Assembly: GCA_003241385.1 (NCBI GenBank)
Contig: QFPO01000003.1
Location: forward strand, 1-64,000
Source of the DNA: Rhodanobacter denitrificans
GTDB taxonomy: Bacteria > Pseudomonadota > Gammaproteobacteria > Xanthomonadales > Rhodanobacteraceae
Length of the DNA: 64,000 bases
Direction: 5' to 3'
In this document: one piece after another, positions 1 to 7,722 of the stretch
How the letters are laid out: every line of letters begins with the position of its first letter
Numbering within the stretch: position 1 is the first letter of the stretch
Program-made: the position numbers and the translations under genes
Notes under the pieces: generated by a model
The model's database searches: none
The model's input: the letters and a program-made list of their open reading frames with translations, nothing else
Told to the model about the DNA's origin: nothing

Positions 1-32
1 TCCTGCGATCCGGTCGAACTTCTGTCGTTCGT

Positions 33-111
33 TTCGGTGGTTCGAACCCACCTCGCGAACGCCGTTGTCTGCTTGAAACTTGGTGGAGGGAGGTGGATTC
101 GAACCACCGAA
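33..111. repeat. Inverted repeat copying the tRNA-Tyr T-arm
   Basis: Positions 33-53 on the plus strand contain GGTGG-TTCGAAC-CCACC, a perfect tRNA T-arm. It is the inverted complement, with one mismatch over 21 bases, of positions 91-111, the T-arm of the tRNA-Tyr gene on the minus strand. The 37-base spacer would let the two arms fold into a long hairpin just after the tRNA 3' end. I could not find a complete tRNA around the left copy. It may be a processing or termination hairpin, a tRNA remnant, or the scar of an old integration event. Confidence 0.55.
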
Positions 112-166
112 GGCGTTAGCCAGCAGATTTACAGTCTGCCCCCGTTGGCCGCTTGGGTATCCCTCC
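81..166 (-). tRNA. tRNA-Tyr (GTA)
   Basis: On the minus strand this 86-base gene has a 7-bp acceptor stem (GGAGGGA with TCCCTCC), an encoded CCA end, anticodon GTA (plus-strand TAC at 130-132) in a loop reading CTGTAAA, a long class II variable arm, and the T-arm GGTGG-TTCGAAT-CCACC. The long variable arm fits bacterial tRNA-Tyr. It lies downstream of ychF in the same orientation and has its own promoter-like sequence just upstream. Confidence 0.95.
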
Positions 167-181
167 GGAACGGAGCCGCGC

Positions 182-210
182 ATTCTCACTACATGACCGG
201 TCACTGTCAA
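182..210 (-). promoter_or_regulatory. Promoter of tRNA-Tyr
   Basis: Read on the minus strand, TTGACA (205-210) is followed after exactly 17 bases by GAGAAT (182-187). The expected transcription start is about 8-10 bases before the tRNA 5' end. A consensus -35 with ideal spacing is typical of strong stable-RNA promoters. Confidence 0.65.
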
Positions 211-290
211 CAAGAAGCTGCCGTCGCGACCGCAATTTCCTGATGCGCCCGCACGCGGCGCCAGGCGGGCGCGGCGACCTGCGCGGATAC

Positions 291-1382
291 TCAGACGTTG
301 AAGCGAAAATGCAGGATGTCGCCTTCCTGCACCAGGTACTCCTTGCCTTCCAGCCGCAGCCGTCCGGCTTCCTTGGCACCGGCTTCGCCGCGGTACTTGA
401 TGAAGTCGTCGTAGGCGATCGTCTCGGCGCGGATGAAGCCGCGCTCGAAATCGGTGTGGATCACGCCGGCCGCCTGCGGCGCGGTCGCGCCCTTGCGCAC
501 GGTCCAGGCGCGCACTTCCTTCTCGCCGGCCGTGAAGTAGGTCTGCAGACCGAGCAGCCGATAGCCGGCGCGGATCACGCGATTGAGGCCCGGCTCCTCC
601 AGGCCCATGTCGGCCAGGAACGCATCGCGGTCGGCCTCCTCGAGCTGCGAGAGCTCCTCCTCGATCGCCGCGCAGACCGGCACGACCTCGGCGCCCTCGC
701 CTTCGGCGCGGCGGCGCACCGCGTCCAGATGTGGGTTGTCGGTGAAGCCGTCCTCCTTGACGTTGGCGATGTACATCAGCGGCTTGAGCGTCAGCAGGAA
801 CAGGTCGCGGACCTGCGCCTTCTCCTCCTCGTCGAGCCCGGCTGCGCGCGCCGGACGCCCCTCGTTGAGCGCATCGGCGAGCTTGCGCAGCACCGGACGC
901 TTGGCCAGCGCGTCCTTGTCGTTGGCCTTGGCGGCGCGCTCGACCCGGTTGAGCGCCTTCTCGACCGATTCCAGGTCGGCCAGCGCCAGCTCGGTGTCGA
1001 TCGTCTCGATGTCGGAAATCGGATCGACCTTGCCGGTCACGTGCACGATGTCCGGATGCTCGAAGCAGCGCACGACGTGCGCGATCGCATCGACCTCGCG
1101 GATATGCGCGAGGAACTTGTTACCGAGGCCCTCACCCTTGGACGCGCCGGCGACCAGGCCGGCGATGTCGACGAACTCGATCGACGTCGGAATGATCTTC
1201 TGCGGCTTGGCGATGCCGGAGATCGCCGCCAGACGCGGATCGGGCACCGGCACGACGCCGACGTTCGGATCGATCGTGCAGAACGGGAAATTGGCGGCTG
1301 CGATGCCGGCCTTGGTCAAGGCATTGAACAGCGTGGACTTGCCGACGTTGGGCAGACCGACGATGCCGCATTTGATACCCAT
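291..1382 (-). CDS. ychF: Ribosome-binding ATPase YchF (Obg-like, OLA1 family)
   Basis: The 363-residue product matches the usual length of YchF. The N-terminal G domain has a P-loop GLPNVGKST at residues 8-16, and the motif normally used for guanine recognition is replaced (NVKED), as expected for this ATP-preferring subfamily of the TRAFAC GTPases. A TGS domain closes the protein, ending HFRFNV. YchF binds 70S ribosomes and has been linked to translation accuracy and oxidative stress. It is the last protein gene of the minus-strand run that begins with the TPR lipoprotein gene, following pth by 48 bases as in pseudomonads. Confidence 0.97.
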   Translation of the reverse strand: MGIKCGIVGLPNVGKSTLFNALTKAGIAAANFPFCTIDPNVGVVPVPDPRLAAISGIAKPQKIIPTSIEFVDIAGLVAGASKGEGLGNKFLAHIREVDAIAHVVRCFEHPDIVHVTGKVDPISDIETIDTELALADLESVEKALNRVERAAKANDKDALAKRPVLRKLADALNEGRPARAAGLDEEEKAQVRDLFLLTLKPLMYIANVKEDGFTDNPHLDAVRRRAEGEGAEVVPVCAAIEEELSQLEEADRDAFLADMGLEEPGLNRVIRAGYRLLGLQTYFTAGEKEVRAWTVRKGATAPQAAGVIHTDFERGFIRAETIAYDDFIKYRGEAGAKEAGRLRLEGKEYLVQEGDILHFRFNV

Positions 1383-1430
1383 CTGGAACTCCGCAATGGT
1401 GGATGCCGGCCCGTGCAGGGCCCGGCGGTG

Positions 1431-2021
1431 CTAGGCGCGGCCCGCCGTCGGCGTATGCAGCACCAGCATGGCTTTCTCGAACTCGCCGCGCACCGCGAGC
1501 GGAAGCACACCGAGCGCCTGATCGATCGATTCGCGTATCGCCGCCTCGTCGGCCACCGACGGACGGCCCAGCACCCACGGCGTCACCTGATCGCGATGAC
1601 CGGGATGGCCGATACCGATGCGCAGCCGATGGAAGCGGCCGTGCCCGAGGTGGGCGAAGATGTCGCGCAGGCCGTTCTGGCCGCCGTGCCCGCCGTCGAA
1701 CTTGAGCCGGACCGTGCCGGCCGGCAGATCGAGATCGTCGTGGACGACCAGCATCTCCTCCGGCTCGATCTTCCAGTAGCGCAGCGCCGCGGCGACCGCG
1801 ACGCCGCTCTTGTTCATGAACGTGGTCGGCTTCTGCAGCCAGACCGGCCCGCCCTCGAGCGTGAGCTTGGCGGTATGCGCGTGCAGCTTGGCTTCGTTGC
1901 CGAAACGACCGCCCTCACGCTCGGCGAGGGCGTCGACAAGCCAGAACCCGGCATTGTGCCGGGTTCTGAGGTACTCGGCCCCGGGGTTGCCGAGGCCGAC
2001 GATGAGCCGCAGTCCGGCCAT
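1431..2021 (-). CDS. pth: Peptidyl-tRNA hydrolase
   Basis: This 196-residue protein cleaves peptidyl-tRNAs released prematurely from ribosomes, recycling tRNA. The N-terminus IVGLGNPGAEYLRTRHNAGF carries the family signature, including the Asn of GLGNPG and the catalytic His of the RHNAGF motif near residue 23. Later motifs MNKSG and VHDDLDLPAG (with catalytic Asp) and GGHGGQNGLRDI are also present. It lies 23 bases downstream of rplY and 48 bases upstream of ychF, the usual rplY-pth-ychF order. Confidence 0.97.
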   Translation of the reverse strand: MAGLRLIVGLGNPGAEYLRTRHNAGFWLVDALAEREGGRFGNEAKLHAHTAKLTLEGGPVWLQKPTTFMNKSGVAVAAALRYWKIEPEEMLVVHDDLDLPAGTVRLKFDGGHGGQNGLRDIFAHLGHGRFHRLRIGIGHPGHRDQVTPWVLGRPSVADEAAIRESIDQALGVLPLAVRGEFEKAMLVLHTPTAGRA

Positions 2022-2044
2022 CGCGGATCGCCGGGACCGACGCT

Positions 2045-2689
2045 TTACTTCTTCTCGTCCTTCTTCGCTTCGGCGGCCGGGGCTTCGGCGGCCGGCTCCG
2101 GCTCGACCTCTTCCTTGGCCATCTTGGCGATGACCACGGCGATGTCGTGCTCCTTGCCGAGCTTGAGCTCCGGAATCTCCACGCCCTCAGGCAGCTTGAT
2201 CTCCGAGAGGTGGATGATGTCGCCGAGCGTGATCTGGCCGAGGTCGATCTCGATGAACTCCGGCAGGTGACGCGGCAGGCACGACACTTCGATCTCGTTG
2301 AGCTCGTGCGTGACGATGACGCCGCTGGTCTTGCCGGCCGGCGAGGTTTCCTGGTTCAGGAAGTGCAGCGGCACGCGCGCGCGGATCGCCTCGTTGTCGT
2401 TGACGCGCTGGAAGTCCAGGTGCAGCACCTGCTGCTTGAACGGGTGGCGCTGCATGTCACGCAGCAGCACCTTCTGGACGTCGCCGCCGAGGCTGAGGTC
2501 GAGAATCGAGGAGTAGAACCACTCGTTCTGGCTGGCGGCCAGGACGTCCTTGTGCAGCAGCTGGATGCTGACCGGCTTGAGCTCGCCACCGTAGACGATG
2601 GCGGGCACCTGGCCGGTGCGACGCAGGCGGCGGCTCGCACCCTTGCCCTCGTCCTTGCGGCGTTCGACGTTGATCACATGAGTTGCCAT
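2045..2689 (-). CDS. rplY: 50S ribosomal protein L25/general stress protein Ctc
   Basis: At 214 residues this is the long (Ctc/TL5) form: an N-terminal L25 domain of about 90 residues that binds 5S rRNA, a C-terminal beta-rich TL5 domain, and a tail rich in Glu, Ala and Lys (from about residue 190). Escherichia coli has only the short form, so the two-domain version is a useful lineage marker. The gene lies between prs and pth, in line with L25's usual company in gammaproteobacteria. The ATG is preceded by AGAGG. Confidence 0.95.
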   Translation of the reverse strand: MATHVINVERRKDEGKGASRRLRRTGQVPAIVYGGELKPVSIQLLHKDVLAASQNEWFYSSILDLSLGGDVQKVLLRDMQRHPFKQQVLHLDFQRVNDNEAIRARVPLHFLNQETSPAGKTSGVIVTHELNEIEVSCLPRHLPEFIEIDLGQITLGDIIHLSEIKLPEGVEIPELKLGKEHDIAVVIAKMAKEEVEPEPAAEAPAAEAKKDEKK

Positions 2690-2773
2690 TTTCGTGTTGC
2701 CTCTGGGTTGGGCCGCCTCGCGGCGGCGGATGCGCTCCCGCGACCAGGAACGCAGTTGAAGAAAAAAGTCCGA

Positions 2774-3742
2774 TCAGTCCACGTAGAGTGAGCTGACCGA
2801 TTCGCCGTAGGCGATGCGCCGGATCGTCTCGGCCAGCAGCTCGGCGACCGAGAGCTGGCGGATGTTGCCGACCGCGCGCGCCGCCTCCGACAGCGGAATC
2901 GTGTCGGTGACGACGAGCTCGTCGAGCTGCGAACCGGACAGGTTCTGCAGCGCCGGGCCCGACAGCACCGGATGCGTGCAATAGGCGACGACTTTCGCCG
3001 CGCCGTTCTTCTTGAGCGCCGCGGCGGCGGCGCACAGCGTGCCGGCGGTGTCGACGATGTCGTCGACGAGCACGCAGGTCTTGCCGCTGACGTCGCCGAT
3101 GATGTTCATGACGGTCGCTTCGTTCGGCCGCGGACGGCGCTTGTCGATGATCGCCAGGTCCGCGTCGTCCAGACGCTTGGCGATCGCGCGGGCGCGGACC
3201 ACGCCGCCGACGTCGGGCGAGACGACGATCAGATTGTCGCGGCCGTAGCCGCGCCAGATGTCGGCCAGCATCACCGGCGAGGAGTAGACGTTGTCGAGCG
3301 GGATGTCGAAGAAGCCCTGGATCTGGTCGGCATGCAGGTCGACGGTCAGCACGTGGTCGGTGCCGACCGCGCCGATCGCCATCGCCGCGACCTTCGCGGT
3401 GATCGGCACGCGCGCCGAACGCAGCCGCCGGTCCTGGCGCGAATAGCCGAAGTACGGCACCACGGCGGTGATGCTCGAGGCCGATGCGCGCTTGAGCGCG
3501 TCGATCAGGGCCAGGAGCTCCATGAAATTGTCAGCGGTCGGCGCGCAGGTCGGCTGGATCACGAACACGCGCTGGTTGCGCACGTTCTCTTCGATCTCGA
3601 CCTGGACCTCGCCGTCGCTGAAACGCCCGACCTGGGCCTTGCCGAGCGGCACGCCAAGATCCTCGCAGATCGCCGTCGCCAGCGCCCGGTTGGCGTTGCC
3701 GGTGAAGACCAGGATTCCGGCCGAACTCGCCATGCTGTTCAC
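2774..3742 (-). CDS. prs: Ribose-phosphate pyrophosphokinase
   Basis: The enzyme makes PRPP from ribose 5-phosphate and ATP, feeding purine, pyrimidine, His, Trp and NAD synthesis. The 322-residue length is normal. Visible motifs are the flexible-loop region PYFGYSRQDRR, the metal-binding VDLHADQIQGFF, and the PRPP-binding loop VLVDDIVDTAGT. Two in-frame ATGs lie close together at the start (residues 1 and 4); the outer one is used here, but the inner is possible. It follows tRNA-Gln and ispE, the conserved ispE-prs order. Confidence 0.96.
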   Translation of the reverse strand: MNSMASSAGILVFTGNANRALATAICEDLGVPLGKAQVGRFSDGEVQVEIEENVRNQRVFVIQPTCAPTADNFMELLALIDALKRASASSITAVVPYFGYSRQDRRLRSARVPITAKVAAMAIGAVGTDHVLTVDLHADQIQGFFDIPLDNVYSSPVMLADIWRGYGRDNLIVVSPDVGGVVRARAIAKRLDDADLAIIDKRRPRPNEATVMNIIGDVSGKTCVLVDDIVDTAGTLCAAAAALKKNGAAKVVAYCTHPVLSGPALQNLSGSQLDELVVTDTIPLSEAARAVGNIRQLSVAELLAETIRRIAYGESVSSLYVD

Positions 3743-3787
3743 GTCTCGCCCTCGCCACTGCCATGAAGCCGTCGGAACCGGCCGGAG

Positions 3788-3862
3788 TGGCTGGGGCGGC
3801 AGGATTCGAACCTGCGAATGCCGGGATCAAAACCCGGTGCCTTACCACTTGGCGACGCCCCA
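3788..3862 (-). tRNA. tRNA-Gln (TTG)
   Basis: A 75-base tRNA with encoded CCA. The acceptor stem begins TGGGGCG on the minus strand, the anticodon stem is CCGGG/CCCGG, and the loop TTTTGAT has anticodon TTG (plus-strand CAA at 3828-3830). The T-arm is GCAGG-TTCGAAT-CCTGC. It sits between ispE and prs, so it is probably processed out of the same transcript, as in other gammaproteobacteria. Confidence 0.96.
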
Positions 3863-3937
3863 GCAAACCGATGCGGCCGTGAAACCGGCACGCGACGCCC
3901 CGCGGGACCTCGCCATCCGGCATCACAAGTCGTTGTA

Positions 3938-4816
3938 TCAATTGCCTTTCCAGCGCTCCAGCTGCAGATGGAGCGGCGAACGATCCACACCGCGCGCGAC
4001 CACCGCCGTCATGCCGGGCGGACAGTCCCGTGCCAGGCCGAGGCCGGTCTGCGCATCGTCCACCGGCATGAACACGGCCGATCCCGAACCGCTCAACCGG
4101 GCGACACCGTGCGGCTCCAGCCACTCGAACACGCGCGCCACGGCGCCGTGGCGGCGCCGGACCAGCGGCTCGAAGGCATTGCAGACCGCTTCGCCGGAAA
4201 GGAAACGTGAAATTGTCGTGGCTGGCGTATCGCGTGTCAATTGCGCGTCCTGGAACAGCGTCGCGGTCGACACGTGGACGCCCGGGTGCACGACCAGGTA
4301 CCAGCGCGGCGGCAGCGCGAGCGGCTGCAGGCGTTCGCCGACGCCCTCGGCGAACGCCGAGCGGCCGCGCACGAAGACCGGCACGTCGGCGCCCAGCGCC
4401 AGGCCGATCGTCGCCAGGTCGTCCTCGGCCAGCCCGGTCCGCCAGAGCCGGTTCAGCGCGACCAGGACCGTCGCCGCGTCGGAACTGCCGCCGCCGAGGC
4501 CCGCGCCGAGCGGAATGCGCTTGTCGATCGCGACGTCGGCACCGGCCGCCACGCCGGTCGCGGCCTGCAGCGCGCGGGCGGCGCGAACCGTCAGATCCGC
4601 ATCGGGATCGACGCCGTGCACCTCGCCGACCCGGCCGATCCGGCCGTCGGCGCGCGGACGCAGCGCGACCCGGTCGCCCCAGTCGAGCAGGTGGAACACC
4701 GTCTGCAGCGCGTGGTAGCCGTCGGGGCGGCGGCCGGTGATGTGCAGGAACAGGTTGAGCTTGGCGGGCGCCGGCCAGATCGACCAGCCCTCGCCGACGA
4801 GGGCGTCGAGATCCAT
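3938..4816 (-). CDS. ispE: 4-diphosphocytidyl-2-C-methyl-D-erythritol kinase
   Basis: This GHMP-family kinase phosphorylates CDP-methylerythritol, the fourth step of the MEP isoprenoid pathway. The 292-residue product starts MDLDALVGEG and then carries PAKLNLFLHITGRRPDGYH, whose Lys and Asp/Gly/Tyr residues bind substrate. The ATP-binding glycine-rich motif PLGAGLGGGSSDAA follows near residue 97, and the third GHMP motif LSGSGSAVF is near the end. The ATG is two bases after the lolB stop codon. The reading frame stays open far upstream of this ATG, but that extension overlaps lolB and is not coding. Confidence 0.96.
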   Translation of the reverse strand: MDLDALVGEGWSIWPAPAKLNLFLHITGRRPDGYHALQTVFHLLDWGDRVALRPRADGRIGRVGEVHGVDPDADLTVRAARALQAATGVAAGADVAIDKRIPLGAGLGGGSSDAATVLVALNRLWRTGLAEDDLATIGLALGADVPVFVRGRSAFAEGVGERLQPLALPPRWYLVVHPGVHVSTATLFQDAQLTRDTPATTISRFLSGEAVCNAFEPLVRRRHGAVARVFEWLEPHGVARLSGSGSAVFMPVDDAQTGLGLARDCPPGMTAVVARGVDRSPLHLQLERWKGN

Positions 4817-4818
4817 CG

Positions 4819-5421
4819 CTACGGCCGCTGCCAGCGCTGGATCGCCAGCCGGACGCGGTAGTCGCCCTGCTCGGCGAACAGCTTGCGCGGCATCGGCGGG
4901 TCGGCCTGGTCGTAGTCGAGATAGCGCACGGTCCAGCCGGCCTCGCGGATCTCCTGCGGCAGGCCGTCGTCGCGGAAGCTGATCTGCGCGGCCGGGCCGG
5001 CGCGCAGCGCACGCACCCAGTCGACCAGCTGTGCGACCGGCACGCGCCAGCCGAGCGCCTCGCGCAGCAGCGCCTCGGCGCCGTCGCCGCGCAGGACCTC
5101 GGCGCGCAGGCCGGAGAGCTCGGCGTAGCCGTCGTCGCCACGCAGCTCCCAGGTCTTGCCGGTCACCGGCGCGTGCACCTGGAACCGGTACTGGCTGCCC
5201 TGCTGGGTCCAGTTCAGTGTGCCGCTGCCGCTGTCGCGGCCGTCCGAGACACCGAGTCGCGCGGTCAATGCCCAGTCGCGATTCTGCGACAGCGCCGCTT
5301 CGCGCTCGGCCTGCACCGCCAGCCGTCCGGCGTCGGGCCGGATGCCGGTGCTGACGCAGCCGGTCGCCAGCAGCGCCAGCATCAGCCATCCGCCGGACCG
5401 CCACCTCAGCACCGCGCTCAC
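4819..5421 (-). CDS. lolB: Outer-membrane lipoprotein receptor LolB
   Basis: LolB accepts lipoproteins from LolA and inserts them into the inner leaflet of the outer membrane. The GTG at 5421-5419 overlaps the stop of the upstream TPR gene (GTGA) and gives a 200-residue product, the right size. Its N-terminus has a charged stretch, a hydrophobic segment and the lipobox LATGC near residue 22, so LolB is itself a lipoprotein. The mature part shows the NRDWALTARLGVSDG region typical of the family. Order lolB-ispE-prs is conserved across gammaproteobacteria. No ATG gives a complete signal peptide, which supports the GTG. Confidence 0.92.
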   Translation of the reverse strand: MSAVLRWRSGGWLMLALLATGCVSTGIRPDAGRLAVQAEREAALSQNRDWALTARLGVSDGRDSGSGTLNWTQQGSQYRFQVHAPVTGKTWELRGDDGYAELSGLRAEVLRGDGAEALLREALGWRVPVAQLVDWVRALRAGPAAQISFRDDGLPQEIREAGWTVRYLDYDQADPPMPRKLFAEQGDYRVRLAIQRWQRP

Positions 5422-7163
5422 GAATCGAGCCGCCGGATCGTCTCGACCAGGGTCGAGTTGTCGGGATCGGCACGCCGTGCCTCGCCCCAGATGCGGCGCG
5501 CCTCCTCGCGCTGGCCGCTGACCCAGAGCACCTCGCCCAGATGCGCAGCGATCTCCGGATCGGGCAGCTTCTCGTAGGCGCGGCGCAGCGTCGCGACGGC
5601 CTCGTCGAGCCGTCCGAGCCGGTACTGCACCCAGCCGAGACTGTCGATGATCGTCGGCTCGTCGGGCTTCAGCGCGATCGCCTGCTCGATCAGCACAAGT
5701 GCCTCGGCCGAACGATCGGTCATGTCGGCCAGCGTGTAGCCGAGCGCGTTGAGCGCGGTCGGATCGTCCGGGTCGAGTGCGATCATGCGGCGCAGGTCGG
5801 CCTCGGCCGCGGCGACGTCCTTGAGCTCGATCGCCAGCATCGCGCGCGCATACAGCAGCCGGCCGTCGTCGGGAAGGCTGTTGAGGCCGCGCTGGTAGCT
5901 GGCGAGCGCCTCGGCCTTGCGGTCGCGCCGCTTGAGCAGGTCGGCCTCGATCAGGAACACGCTGCCGAGCTGTTCGGCGTCGTCGGCGACGTTCGGTTCG
6001 AGTGCGCGCAGATGCGTCACCGCCTCGTCGGTGCGCCCGGCCTCGTCGAGCAGGATCGCCTGGCGGGTCTGCGCGTCGAACCAGCGCTCGTCCTCGCGCG
6101 GCACCTCGCGATACCAGTCGCGCGCCTCTCCGGCCTTGCCGGAGAGCTCGGCCAGCTGACCGAGCAGATAGAGCCGCAGGCCGCCGCGCGGGGCCTTGTC
6201 GGCCTGCACCTCGCGATACAGCGCTGCCAACGTCTTCTTGTCGTCGGCGCGGGCCGCATAGGCCGCGCGCGCCGCGAAGATCGTGTCGTCCTGCGGACCG
6301 GCCGCGAGCACGCGCGCCGCACCGGCGTTGTCGCCGGTCTCGGCCAGCAGGGCGGCATAGCCGCCGCGCAGGCGCGTGTCGGCCGGACTGCGCCGCACGC
6401 CCTCGGCGAACACCGCGCGGGCGCGCTCGCGATCGCCGCGATCGAGCGCCAGCCGCGCCTTCCAACCGTAGGCGTCGGCACTGTGGAAGCGCTCGACGGC
6501 CTCGTCGGCGAGGCGGTCGGCCAGCGCGCGGTCCTCGAGCTTGAAGGCCAGCTGGCTGACCGCGAGCCAGGCCGACTCGCGGCTGCCGAGCCGCTCCGGC
6601 GACGCCAGCCCGCTCAGCACGCGCGCCGCACCGACCTTGTCGCTGGCGGCCAGCAGCGCCTGGGCGACCATCCGCCAGGCCTGCTCGTCGCCGCTGCCGA
6701 GCAGCGCGAGCAGATGCGTCGTGGCCGCTTCGGTATCACCCTGGCCGAGTGCGATCCACGCCTCGGCCTGCAACGGTCCGGCGGCCGCAGGCGCGAGCTG
6801 CCGCCAGCGCGTCAGCGCCGCGCGTGCACGCTCCCAGTCCCGGGCGGCCAGCGCCAGCTGGGTCGCCTGCTCGGCGACGGCTGGATCGGGCGACAGCCGG
6901 GCCGCTTCGGCGAAGCGCGCTGCAGCGGTCGCCAAGTCGCCGTCCTGCGCGGCGAACTGACCGGCGATCAGTTTCAGCAGCAGATCGTCGGCCGGCGCGA
7001 CCGCAGTCACCGACACCGGCGGCGGGCCGTGCGACGGCGAGTGCGAGGTCTGCGGCACCGTCGCGCAAGCCATCGGCAGCAGCGCGAGCGCGGCCGCGGC
7101 GAGCGGTCGCCAGACTGCGCTGACGGAGGCGATGGTGCGCCGCGGACGGAATGAGAATCGCAT
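5418..7163 (-). CDS. TPR-repeat lipoprotein upstream of lolB
   Basis: A 581-residue exported protein starting at the ATG 7163-7161. The N-terminus has basic residues and a hydrophobic segment, with a likely lipobox ending at the Cys of LLPMAC. The rest is mostly helical tetratricopeptide repeats, clearest in the last 200 residues (for example ALNALGYTLADMTDRSAEAL and SLGWVQYRLGRLDEAV). An equivalent TPR protein precedes lolB in Pseudomonas, which suggests a role in envelope or lipoprotein biogenesis, but its function is not established. An upstream in-frame extension to 7337 lacks signal-peptide character and is left out. Confidence 0.85.
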   Translation of the reverse strand: MRFSFRPRRTIASVSAVWRPLAAAALALLPMACATVPQTSHSPSHGPPPVSVTAVAPADDLLLKLIAGQFAAQDGDLATAAARFAEAARLSPDPAVAEQATQLALAARDWERARAALTRWRQLAPAAAGPLQAEAWIALGQGDTEAATTHLLALLGSGDEQAWRMVAQALLAASDKVGAARVLSGLASPERLGSRESAWLAVSQLAFKLEDRALADRLADEAVERFHSADAYGWKARLALDRGDRERARAVFAEGVRRSPADTRLRGGYAALLAETGDNAGAARVLAAGPQDDTIFAARAAYAARADDKKTLAALYREVQADKAPRGGLRLYLLGQLAELSGKAGEARDWYREVPREDERWFDAQTRQAILLDEAGRTDEAVTHLRALEPNVADDAEQLGSVFLIEADLLKRRDRKAEALASYQRGLNSLPDDGRLLYARAMLAIELKDVAAAEADLRRMIALDPDDPTALNALGYTLADMTDRSAEALVLIEQAIALKPDEPTIIDSLGWVQYRLGRLDEAVATLRRAYEKLPDPEIAAHLGEVLWVSGQREEARRIWGEARRADPDNSTLVETIRRLDS

Positions 7164-7356
7164 GCAAGGCCTTGTCGGAACTGGAATAGCGGCTTGAAGT
7201 GACGGCGCCGCGCCCGCACAATTCACGCCGGTCGCAGCAGGACTCGCCTCTCGCAGCATCCATACGGGACATGCGTGGACGGCGCCAGGCGGACGAACGT
7301 GCGGGCTCGTCGAACCTAGCTTAGCTGATTGCCGCATCTGTCATCGTTAGCGGATA
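7164..7356. other. Divergent intergenic region, TPR gene / membrane gene
   Basis: This 193-base gap separates the minus-strand lolB run from the plus-strand hemA run, so both sets of promoters should lie here. I found no convincing -35/-10 pair on either strand. Candidate elements such as TTGCCG at 7329-7334 have a poor partner. No RNA gene is recognisable. Confidence 0.4.
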
Positions 7357-7722
7357 GTGCACTTGGATTTCCTCGCTGCCGTTCATTTCGTCCTGGCGCT
7401 GCCGCTGCTGGCGGTCGCGCTGGCCGTGCGCTTCGCCGGGTCGGCCCGCATCCTCAATTCGGTGGACTACGCGCGCGTCGACGACGTAGCCGCCCTGCAT
7501 CGCTGGGCCGGCAACCGCCTGCTGCTGCTCCCGACGGAGGGCCTGGCCGCCGGCCTGGTCTCGCTGCGTTACCCGTCGCTGGCGTTCCCGCTGCTGTTCG
7601 CGTCGATTCTGTGGCTGATCGCGGTCGCGATCTGGGTCACGGTCGGCAGCGACCGGTTCTTCCGGCCCTACGGCGCAGCGAGGCCGCAGCGCGGCCCGGC
7701 GGCCTCGCAGCCATGGCGCTGA
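7357..7722 (+). CDS. Small hydrophobic membrane protein of unknown function
   Basis: The 121-residue product starts at a GTG and has a clear N-terminal transmembrane segment (about residues 5-27) and a second near residues 76-98, with a more polar middle. I do not recognise a named family. Its end overlaps the start of hemA by 10 bases in another frame, so the two are probably co-transcribed. The codon usage looks like the neighbours, which argues that it is real, but the weak start and lack of a family keep confidence moderate. Confidence 0.55.
   Translation: MHLDFLAAVHFVLALPLLAVALAVRFAGSARILNSVDYARVDDVAALHRWAGNRLLLLPTEGLAAGLVSLRYPSLAFPLLFASILWLIAVAIWVTVGSDRFFRPYGAARPQRGPAASQPWR

Noticed and set aside
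153..2270. A 705-codon open frame on the plus strand over ychF, pth and rplY
   Set aside because: It is a mirror frame of well-recognised minus-strand genes in GC-rich DNA, with Arg/Gly/Asp/His-rich composition and no known domain.
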